In this document: one piece after another, positions 30,864-40,200 of the stretch
Layout: each line of letters starts with the position of its first letter
Position numbering within the stretch: the stretch's first letter is position 1
The notes under the pieces: model-generated
Databases searched by the model: none
Seen by the model: only the letters and a program-made list of their open reading frames with translations
What the model was told of the DNA's origin: nothing
Assembly (NCBI GenBank): GCA_004764695.1
Contig: SMSO01000031.1
Coordinates: forward strand, 3,767,048-3,831,047
Source of the DNA: Schizochytrium sp. TIO01
Taxonomy: Eukaryota; Sar; Bigyra; Thraustochytrida; Thraustochytriidae
Direction: 5' to 3'
DNA: 64,000 nt
Program-made: the position numbers and the translations under genes

Positions 30864-31669
30864 CGCAATCTGTGCCAGTGGATTACATAACCCAGGTTGC
30901 GTCAATAGTACCTTCTGTTTGCTTCTGCAACTCTTCTACCGATTTAAAAGCTCTACTAGCTTTAATACCCTTTTGTGGCTGCAGGGCTGGGCAACCTTTT
31001 ACCAAATTTAATTATATCAATAGTATCATATATATGTATCAATATCTATCCATACATTCATGTTTGTTGAAGAGTGCAGAGCTAAACTTGGTTCACTCAC
31101 ACCAGCTAGAGGTTGTGAAGAAATACCAGGGGGAAATACTAGAATATTTAATAAACATTTTTAGAAAAGGCTTCAAAAACTGAGGTGTATGACTTGGTCA
31201 TTCGCTATATGGTAAAGCCTCACTCTGCTGCTACCAGGTACCACTCACTAACTAACTACCTATTGCTATTATTATGTCTACTACTACCACTACTACTACT
31301 ACTACCTATCTACTAAATATTCCAGAGACGTTACTCAATGAAGAGCTTTATGCAAATGATGATCAACTGTGCTAAGTTGGCAGGTACCCACAAAGAGAGA
31401 GTTCAAGAAGCCGTGGGCTTGGGATGGCTGCAGGGCAGTCTTTTAAGGGATTCAAAGAAACAAGGTCATTGCTGTGACAAGAACCGAATTCAAATCTAAG
31501 GCGAGGTAGTCTTTTACAAGTACATTAAAGGGCCTCGACGTGGAGGAGCCCTGAACGAGATTCGGTCAGGCGAACAAAGGAGAAGCAGCTGTACTCCGAC
31601 GATAAACTTGAGAAACTACGAGAAAAGAATAAACTCTCTAGAACAGTAAACAGATCCAGGGTTTAGAAG
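30864..31669. other. Intergenic region upstream of the kinesin gene
   Basis: About 800 bases, AT-rich. A CTA/CTACTAC cluster with (CTA)n at about 31250-31315 lies on the kinesin 5' side. No gene is recognised. Confidence 0.45.
31279..31310. repeat. (CTA)n microsatellite
   Basis: About ten CTA units with one CCA variant. Confidence 0.75.
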
Positions 31670-34600
31670 ATGGACGCTCGTTCGCGTCTGAGGCCTCGCA
31701 ATAGTAGCTCCTCAATTCCATCAATCTCAGGCATTGACGTCCAAGCACTGGCGAAGGACCTGGGGGCAGTGGAGCTCTTTGATGATGCAAGTACTAATGA
31801 TTTAGTCCTTCGTGAAGAAGAAGACGCGGACCATCTTTCATACTCGAGTGACGACGACATTGACTTGAGAAGTGAAAGCGGTGCCCAAGACCGATTAATA
31901 CACCCGGGGCCTTCTCGTGGTCAACAAGAACTCTCTACTCATCGCAATGGAGCAACAAGATCCGAATATAACGAGCAGTACCATCGCGCAATTCTTGATG
32001 ACGAGCAGCAGTTTATTGCGGAAGTAGAACAAATGATAAGTCCTGGCGGAAGTTCTCACAGCACCCTTGATTCGTCAGAAGAAGAGCCAATTCTAAGAAT
32101 AGGAGGCTCTTCGCAAAGTCATTCTGGGTTGACTAGAGAAAATCGAAGCGACTCATTCTCTCAGCGAGCAGTGCAAAGAGTTCAGGTCGTTGTACGTTTG
32201 CGCCCCTTTTTGGCACATGATGATCAGTCATCTCCAAGGCTAGTTAAGGTAGTCCCAGAACAACGATCTGTGCAGATTGTTGACCACAGCTCATTTACAT
32301 TTGACGCAGTCCACGGGATGAACTCCTCTCAACGAGAAATTTATGATCGATCTGCTCGCTCTCTAGTAGATTCTTGTCTTGAGGGCTATAATGCAACAAT
32401 TCTTGCCTATGGACAAACAGGGACGGGTAAAACATACACTATGGAAGGAAATGGTGAGCATTTTGAGGACCGTGGAGTGGTGCCTCGCGCGATTGAACAA
32501 ATCTTTTCTCATATCCAAGAAAAGGCCTCTACAGGAACTCGGTTTCTTGTTCGTGCATCCTATTTACAAATATACAATGACATCATCTATGATCTACTCA
32601 AGCCGGAGAATGCTAATTTACAAATTCGAGAAGACGACCGCTCTAAGGAGAACACGAAAGGAGTTTATGTGGAAGGCTTGTCTGAATGGGTAGTCCGCTC
32701 TCCCGCAGAAATATTTAAACTTATGGCACGGGGAGCAGCTGTGCGAGCAACGGGTAAGACCAAGCTAAACGAAGTCAGTAGTCGTAGCCATGCAATTCTA
32801 AAAATTATCGTGGAACAGTGCGAGACTACATTCGTTGATTTACAGGGACGAGCCATTAGCTCAGAGGAATTTGAGAAGCTTCTGTTGGCGAATGCTTTTG
32901 GTGACAAGTCACCGGAAGACCTAGTCCGTCAGAGATTTCGAGTAGCTAAGCTTAACTTGGTGGATCTTGCTGGGTCCGAGCGCGTACGTATTTCAGGGGC
33001 AACAGGGCAACGCCTGGAGGAAAGTCGTAAAATCAATCGATCATTATCAGCACTAGGAAACGTAATATCAGCGTTAACAGATGAGCGAGGTCGCCAGCAT
33101 ATTCCCTATCGCGACTCCAAGCTTACAAGAATTCTTGAAGATAGCCTTGGAGGCAATTGCAAGACAGCGATGTATGCGATGATAAGTCCTGCTGGAGACG
33201 CAATCTCGGAAACACTTTCAACGCTTAAGTTTGCCAACAGGGCTAAAAGCATCCAGAACAAGGCTTGTGTCAACGAAGATGTTGATAAAAACTCTCTTTT
33301 GCGAAAGTATGAACGAGAGTTGAAGCGTCTTCGAAGGGAGCTAGCTCAAAAGTCGAAAAATGTAGTTGATCAACGTGTTGTACTTGAACTAGAAGACCAG
33401 AAAAGACGCGCCGAAGCAGATAAGATGGCTGCTTTGCGGGCTTTAGAATCCCGTTCCTTTGAGTTCATGCGTGAAAAAGAGGCGAAGCGTCGGCTTGAGG
33501 AACGCATTTCTCAGCTCCAAAGTAAAATGTTGATGGGGGACCCTGCGAAAAACGTTCAAGAGACGCCGCAATTCCGGATGGCACTAAAAGCCCATCGAGA
33601 TCAAATTCGCGCAGAGTATACCGCAAAACTTGAGGATCTAGAACGTGAGCGAGAGCAGATTGAACTGCAGCTTGCCCAAACAGACCGCTATAAGCAACTT
33701 TTGCTTAAACAACGTGACATTATGGTGAACCTAACACAGCGTTTAAATGAGCGTGATGATCAAATCATCGCTCTTCAAGATGAACTTGACGAGAGTGAAA
33801 GGAAAAGTCGCGATACCGAGGAGCGTCTTGATCAAAAGACGACCGAACTGATACACCTAAAACGCCTCGCGCTGGAGTCTCAGCATGCTGCACCTGGCGA
33901 AATATCAAAAACAATCGAATTGAGACAAGCTCTTGGTATTGAACCAGGGCAGGAACATAGGTCAGAAAGGAATTCAGATGCTGACACCTCACACGGGTCA
34001 ATCTCATCTACTACTCTTAATGCGGTGGCAATCGATGAACAATCTGAAGCAAGCGTAAAACTTGAATCTCGGGTACGAGCTTTGACAGAGCAGTATCAAG
34101 TATTTCGTGAGCAAATGACTAATCGACTGGTGAAAAGAGATGGCCAGCTCCGGAGTGTCCGGGAAGAGAATGCAAAGCTACGCATCAAACTTGAAAAAAT
34201 TCTAAAGGAGCAGAAAGACCGCGGGGGGGTCCCGTTTCATAAAGCAGCGGTTGGGTCATTTGTCCAACCCTTAGGGTCAGGAATCGCTAACTCCAGCAGC
34301 ACTGGTGTCATAACTAGTATGATTACTAGTGCTAACGGGAGCAGTAGCAATGGTAAGACCAAATCCAGTAATATCATCAGCAACAACGCAAATAATGATA
34401 ATACGCTTACTAGTGGCAGTGGCAGTAAAAACACCAGCACCGCCAATGATAATAATAACAACAGCAACAATGGTGACAGCAGTAACAATAATAGCAACAA
34501 CTCTCGACAAAGCCAGGAGGAATATCACAACCTTCTTACGGAAATGGAGAAACTCCGACAGCGGTCAATCAATCACGCAAAAGAGCAGCTTGCAATGCAA

Positions 34601-34753
34601 ACCATCATGGACAAAATCAAAACTATTGTTGTGCAAGTAAGATCTCAATCTGATGACTTACCAGACCCTGTTAACAAAGACCTTACGGGATTATTTAACC
34701 TAGTGACCCGATGCCTTCAGGCTCTTGCAATTAGCGAGAATAAATCAAAATAA
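31670..34753 (+). CDS. Kinesin motor protein with coiled-coil tail
   Basis: 1027 residues from the ATG at 31670. A polar, acidic extension of about 168 residues precedes the motor (about 169-545): RVQVVVRLRPF, P-loop GQTGTGKT (248-255), switch I NEVSSRSH, switch II VDLAGSER, then HIPYRDSKLTRIL and STLKFANRAKSIQNKA. About 35 extra residues sit between the SSRSH strand and switch II (about 385-420). The neck leads to predicted coiled coils at about 555-760 and 795-850. A low-complexity Ser/Asn-rich spacer (about 870-945) precedes a last coiled coil. The neck sequence (NRAKSIQNKACVNED) is most like kinesin-12/KIF15 by eye, but the class is not certain. The motor should be a microtubule ATPase. 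The 3' end is 233 bases from the convergent gene at 34986. Confidence 0.97.
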   Translation: MDARSRLRPRNSSSSIPSISGIDVQALAKDLGAVELFDDASTNDLVLREEEDADHLSYSSDDDIDLRSESGAQDRLIHPGPSRGQQELSTHRNGATRSEYNEQYHRAILDDEQQFIAEVEQMISPGGSSHSTLDSSEEEPILRIGGSSQSHSGLTRENRSDSFSQRAVQRVQVVVRLRPFLAHDDQSSPRLVKVVPEQRSVQIVDHSSFTFDAVHGMNSSQREIYDRSARSLVDSCLEGYNATILAYGQTGTGKTYTMEGNGEHFEDRGVVPRAIEQIFSHIQEKASTGTRFLVRASYLQIYNDIIYDLLKPENANLQIREDDRSKENTKGVYVEGLSEWVVRSPAEIFKLMARGAAVRATGKTKLNEVSSRSHAILKIIVEQCETTFVDLQGRAISSEEFEKLLLANAFGDKSPEDLVRQRFRVAKLNLVDLAGSERVRISGATGQRLEESRKINRSLSALGNVISALTDERGRQHIPYRDSKLTRILEDSLGGNCKTAMYAMISPAGDAISETLSTLKFANRAKSIQNKACVNEDVDKNSLLRKYERELKRLRRELAQKSKNVVDQRVVLELEDQKRRAEADKMAALRALESRSFEFMREKEAKRRLEERISQLQSKMLMGDPAKNVQETPQFRMALKAHRDQIRAEYTAKLEDLEREREQIELQLAQTDRYKQLLLKQRDIMVNLTQRLNERDDQIIALQDELDESERKSRDTEERLDQKTTELIHLKRLALESQHAAPGEISKTIELRQALGIEPGQEHRSERNSDADTSHGSISSTTLNAVAIDEQSEASVKLESRVRALTEQYQVFREQMTNRLVKRDGQLRSVREENAKLRIKLEKILKEQKDRGGVPFHKAAVGSFVQPLGSGIANSSSTGVITSMITSANGSSSNGKTKSSNIISNNANNDNTLTSGSGSKNTSTANDNNNNSNNGDSSNNNSNNSRQSQEEYHNLLTEMEKLRQRSINHAKEQLAMQTIMDKIKTIVVQVRSQSDDLPDPVNKDLTGLFNLVTRCLQALAISENKSK

Positions 34754-34985
34754 TAATATTTGTTGAAGATGAACAAGAAACTCTTGAATGCAATTTAATA
34801 GTTGTTTCTTCTATATTACAATAGAAATATAAAAAATCAGATCAGTAGATTGGCTTTCAGATTACAAAAGGTGCTACTTTTGGAATAAGTCATTTAATTA
34901 GACATTAGCACATGGTCTCAAAGATATCAAATGCCTGCACAACAAAATTATTATTCCGCGCATATGAATTAACGGACTGGAATTT

Positions 34986-35831
34986 TCAACAGATCAAGCC
35001 AGAAAGGGAAGCTAGATTGACGATGACGACGATTCTGATGATTTTTCCAGGCGCCTTTCCTTTTCTTCTTCTTCTGTGCTGACCCACAGAGTAAGACTTA
35101 TCCGGAACTTGCAGCGTTAATAAGGCTTCTTTCTTTGCAGCCTCCTTCGCGGCTGCCGCCTCTCGCTCATTTTCCTCAGCTTCTAAACGTGCTTCCTCAG
35201 CTTGGTACTCTGCTTCTTCTTTGATCTCTTTTGCGATGCGATATCTACTCTGACGAAGCTTGCGATACTTATTAGTCTTAAAGCGCGCTTCTCTTTCGTC
35301 AGAGTCAGTATCAAAACTTAAAAATTGAGAGAGCTTTCCCCGCGCTGCCGTTTGAGTAGCTTTTGGATTAGCAGTAGCTAAGTTACGTTGCTCTTCCTCT
35401 TCCTCCTTCGTAGCCTCGGCACGACCCTCTTTGTAGCCCTCGACAAAATTGATAAGACCATCGCGGAAAGCCTCCAAGGCTGTCCGCGTGACCTGAACGC
35501 CTTGTTTTGCTTGCTGTTTAGAAATTCGAATATTTTTTCCAAGAGACAACTCTGATTCCTTTTCGTCCTCCAGTAGCTTCTTTTCGAGTTCCTTTGGGTC
35601 CAGGATCCCATGATCAATCACACTGGGGTCACTAAAAGATCTAATGTACATGCGTACTGCCTTCTTGCTTATGTCGAGCCGCTGGGACCACGTAAGCTTT
35701 CTATTGACCCAACGAGGAATTTCATAATCTGGTGGATATGGCACCGGTGCGAATCCATCTTTCACCCATTTTACGTACTCATGGGCTTGGCGAATACCTG
35801 GTAGCCCAAGCAGCCGCCTACGAAATGCCAT
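34986..35831 (-). CDS. Uncharacterised protein with basic N-terminus and charged coiled coil
   Basis: 281 residues from an ATG at 35831. The N-terminus (MAFRRRLLGLPGIRQAHEYV) is Arg-rich and amphipathic, compatible with a mitochondrial presequence but not proof of one. A conserved-looking block follows (FAPVPYPPDYEIPRWVNRKL, then WSQRLDISKKAVRMYIRSF). Residues about 80-140 are charged, and about 205-250 is a Glu/Ala-rich coiled coil (AEEARLEAEENEREAAAAKE). The tail is basic (HRRRRKGK) and then hydrophobic. The hydrophobic end differs sharply from the rest; the other two frames here encode charged peptides, so an indel near 35050 is possible. No family is recognised. Confidence 0.75.
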   Translation of the reverse strand: MAFRRRLLGLPGIRQAHEYVKWVKDGFAPVPYPPDYEIPRWVNRKLTWSQRLDISKKAVRMYIRSFSDPSVIDHGILDPKELEKKLLEDEKESELSLGKNIRISKQQAKQGVQVTRTALEAFRDGLINFVEGYKEGRAEATKEEEEEQRNLATANPKATQTAARGKLSQFLSFDTDSDEREARFKTNKYRKLRQSRYRIAKEIKEEAEYQAEEARLEAEENEREAAAAKEAAKKEALLTLQVPDKSYSVGQHRRRRKGKAPGKIIRIVVIVNLASLSGLIC

Positions 35832-37263
35832 AGCTTAGCTAATCGGATTAAGCCAACTTGTTCTTCACCAAATGCCAGCTCCTCTAAGTAAGCTTTGCTT
35901 GCGATAAATCCTTTGCGTATTCAAACAACTAAAAGGAACAATTCGAAGAGCGGCTTGCTCCCGCTCGTAAGGTACCTTCGCTCTTTGAAAAGGGTAGGTG
36001 GTCGTGGAAGTCTGCAATCTCAAGTTGCGAGGGAGTTCAACCTCAGGATAAATCTAAGTTTGATACTTTTGTACGGCAGAGCGAAGAGAAACAGAACGAT
36101 CAATTCGACAGTAGACCCGTTCTGCCTTGCTCCAAAGCCGAGTAATGTATCCTATGGACCTTGCCTGAGTGAGTATGTATGCCTGATGTGGCTTTCTGTA
36201 GATGTTCTTCTGCCCACCAATAGAAGCAGAGCTGCCTGAGAATTTATTAGGTAAGATAGTAGTAGATTCCTGTGTACCTACCTAGCTAGTCTTACGTTCT
36301 TAGTTTTACTGAGTGATAGCTAGGTCAATAAATAATAGTGCCAGGTAGAAGTCGCAGGTAGTGTGGCATTACTAACAGGCCTACTGGCTACGACTAGCAA
36401 TCTTCTTCCACTTGGGTTAGTCAAAGTTTGCACCAAGATTTTGGTATTTTTTCGTGGAGTAATTAAGCGTAGCGTATTAAGACTAACATAAATTTGGCTT
36501 CTCAATTTCTATGTGGTGTATGCACTTTAAATAACTACGACGCAAGACGATTTTACTTACTCTTCGTGTGGAAAAGAAGAGGATCTATTAATATTTGATT
36601 TGCCTTATTTGAAGAGATCATTCTTACAAGCTTATGGTATCTACCTTCCATGATATCCTGCGTAAGTTTGCTTTTCAAAGTATAATACTAACATATCATG
36701 AGATTAGGTGTTGTTCCTATCTAATACTCGCATTTTCAACATTCTCAAAGCAACTTTAATCACTTGCCAAGAGCTCACTTTTCCAAAACAGAAAGACAGC
36801 CATGAAAAAGGTTATCACGATTGAAGAATAGAAAAATTGGCATTGCTTGCCTCAAGGTAGAAAATTTTCCCTTAAAAATTGCAAAATGTAGCTGGCATAT
36901 GACTAGATGAGTGATTTAATGGCTTCTGAAAAGGGAGATTGAAAACTCTGGATCAGAAAGTAAGAAGAGAACAACAGGGTCAATACAAATACTTTTAGAG
37001 ATTACGAATTTCATTGAGCCTTGTATAGTAAGAAGCCTTTTAAATTAAATATGAAAAGTTACAGCCTTCTCACATTTGAACATGAGGCCCTCATTAAGTT
37101 TGCTTAGAATGGTACACTCTCCCCTCACGCGCATCCCATGCGATTTTCTTAATTCAGTTTAGCATGCAGGAATCCGTTTTTCAGCCTCCTGAAAGTTCAG
37201 ATCAAATTCCTTAAGCGAGTCATAATCTTTGAGAAATTAAAATAAGCGGAAATATATACCAGC
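35832..37263. other. Intergenic region
   Basis: About 1.4 kb, AT-rich. A TAGTAG/CTACCTACCTAGCTAG cluster lies at about 36255-36295, upstream of the gene at 34986-35831. Open frames at 35895-36239 and 36320-36505 show no family features. Confidence 0.45.
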
Positions 37264-40200
37264 TCAACCAAACCAAATACACAATGAGGAATTGTACTTA
37301 AATGTGCTTTTCCCCATAGCTTCTGAAATAGCCTGGATATCGAGCTCATGGCAACCATACAAACGGAGGGTTCGGAGAGATGGTAGATGCTGCAAAAGCC
37401 CTATTACCGTGTCGTGAGACACTGCAGTGCACCATGAGAGGTCAAGCTCTTGCAACTTCTGAAGCTGGGCAAGACTGCGCACTCCATGATCAGAAATTGC
37501 GGAACAACCAGTGAAAATAGCAGTATGTAGATTCGGACAGTGTTTTGCTACGCCACGGACAACCCCATCATCAACCACATCAATCAATGCAAGATCTAAT
37601 ACCTCGAGCTTTGAAAAGTCGGCCAATTGATATAGTAAAAGCCTTGCTGCCTCTCGAAAGGGGTCAGAGACAGACCCTTGTTCAACAGGAGCATCCGTGT
37701 TTTTGATATCATTGTCATTATCATTGGTAACATGAGCTCCTAGGTTACCCTGAGCAGATGTTATGTCTGCGTTGTATGTCACTGGTTCTTGCCGTCCATC
37801 GCTTGACGTGTGAAGAAAAGTACTACTAATATCTTTGAGGTGGAATGTCGCAGCTCCAGCGATTGGATTATCCACCTTGCTTTGTTCATCGACCAATCTT
37901 TGTTCGCTTTCCTCGACACGGGCCCGTTCGCCAAAACTAATCATTGCTGCAGTCCTAGTCTCCATTTCGAATTGATTTCGCTCTAGCATAGCCTCTCGCT
38001 CCTTCGCGGTAGGAATTGGGCATTTCGCTATTCGAAGAACACGCAAATCTGGCGCGGAATCTACTAAGTTCTTCCAAAATAGTCTTGAGGAGAACACATC
38101 TACGCAATCACTAAGATCAAGCTCCTCGAGGCCATGGAGACAAGTTGAAATTGTATTCAGAACTTTTTGATTGAAAGTGTAAGAATCTGCCCCAGCAAAC
38201 CGAAGGATCCGCAGACGCGGGGAGTTCTCTAAAACGTAACTAACAGCATCATCATCGGGATCAGGACCCTGGAGTTCCAGTTGAGTATTCCGTCTCTGCC
38301 CGATTAAATTTTTGCAGTAGGAAAGATCGAGAACCTCCAGGGTCTCAAGTGCAAGAAAGCCTAGCCGCTGGAACTTCTCTCTTGAGATCTTTGCTTCGTG
38401 GCTATCACGTACGATGATCTCGGTGAGGTTTGCTTGTGAAAATATACGGTCAAGCTTCAGGAGCTTGTAAGCGCACGTAAACTCAACAATACGTAAGCTA
38501 AAGCATATATCAAGGCATTCCTGTACAGTGTCATCATCTAGAACGTGGCCGCAGTTAATCAGGCGTAATTCTCGAAGAGAGTGACAGTTCTGTTTGAGCA
38601 TCGAAAGCAGAAGCGCCCTATTCAACGGGGCGCAACATTCGAGACGGATAGAAGTAAAACCTGTGAAAGAAGGCCGTGCAATACATAATAAAGCTTCTTT
38701 GCTCACAGAAGCAACACGGTTGCCATTGAGCATGAATTTTCCAATTTTAGCGGAAGCTTCATTATCTGCAAACTCAGCATTACAGGCAGAGGAAGAACTC
38801 AAATTAGCTAGAGCATTCCCAAGGTAGTCTGAGGTGAAGAACAACGGAAGCTCATCGGTTGGATCTTTAGGAGCAAGCCCATCGGTATCATATAGATGAC
38901 TTTCGCGTTCCCAACGAAGGTCACTAAGCCAATCCTCCAGTGCATGACCCTGAGTACTAAGTCTTTGCAGTGCCTTTACCGCATCAGGAGGGTCGAGCTG
39001 GAAGAACATTGACGAACACATATCGATCAAAGTTTTTGGAGTACGATTTGGATGCGGACCGATACACTCCCCAACTGGATTCCGAAGACCTTGCGCAACT
39101 TGGCCCAGTTGTTTTTCGAGGCTCTCGTAAATTAACTCCAGTGCGGTTTTCAAAACGCCGTCCTCGCCATTCTGTAAGCTCTCTTCTCCAATATCGACCT
39201 TCTTGCGGAAAAGATTTTGTAAATCTTTGAGAGTAAGAGTTTTTGCATTCTGAAATTTTTCAGAAAATGCCCCCGCAGTTAATGCACGCTTTTTTTCCTG
39301 CATAATCAGCATATCAGCTTCGATAGATTCAGTTGTAAGGTAACGTAAAACGCGCACAGGTTTAAGCTGGCCGATCCGATGCACTCGGTCAATAGCCTGT
39401 GCTTCGAGACTCTCATTCCACCATGGATCTGCGATAAGAACATCTGACCCAGATATCAGATTCAGGCCAAGGCCACCTGCACGCAGACTGATGAGAAAAA
39501 CATTCACTGTAGGATCCTCCCGAAATCGTTGTAAAGACACTTCCCGCTGAGACTGATTCATGGTACCATCTAAGCGGACGACATTGAAACCATACTTTTC
39601 AATAGAGTGCTGAATGAGATCTAGAAATTTGGTAAATTGAGAGAACACAAGTGCCTTCAGACATGAATTCTGCCGACGCAAGGCAATGAGGTCTTCAATT
39701 ATAGCGACTAGCTTACTGCTTGGCCAGAAAGTTGCACGCCGTTTACTCATTTCCTCTCTGGTCTCGTTAAGCTGTTGTTGAAGCGAAGAATAAAAACCAT
39801 CGAGAACCGCACTCTGTGCTTCTGCGCGGGCAAGCTGCCGGTGCTCATAGGCTTCGATTGCTCGTTTCCGAGCAAGCTTACGTGCAGCTATTATTGTTTT
39901 CTGAACTTTCATTTGGGCAATCTTTCTAAGTTTCATCACGGGAACGCCTCGAAGTTCGTCATTCGTTTGTAGTTTTAGCAGCATACTGTTCAACTCGTTT
40001 TGCAGAGCAGGGTCTGCACTCGATTCATCATCCACATCTTTCTCGTCAAAGATATTGGAGATGTCATCTTCCTCGGCATTGTTCTCTTCAAAGTTTTCAT
40101 CCTCGTCATCTCCTAGCATAGTCTTCATCATATCCTCGTCATTTAATGCATGTGCAATGAGTAGAGGGTGGTTGCAAAATTGTCGCAAACGAATGAGCCA

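Noticed and set aside
34237-34528. Leu/Val-rich minus-strand frames
   Set aside because: Antisense to the Asn/Ser-rich spacer of the kinesin.
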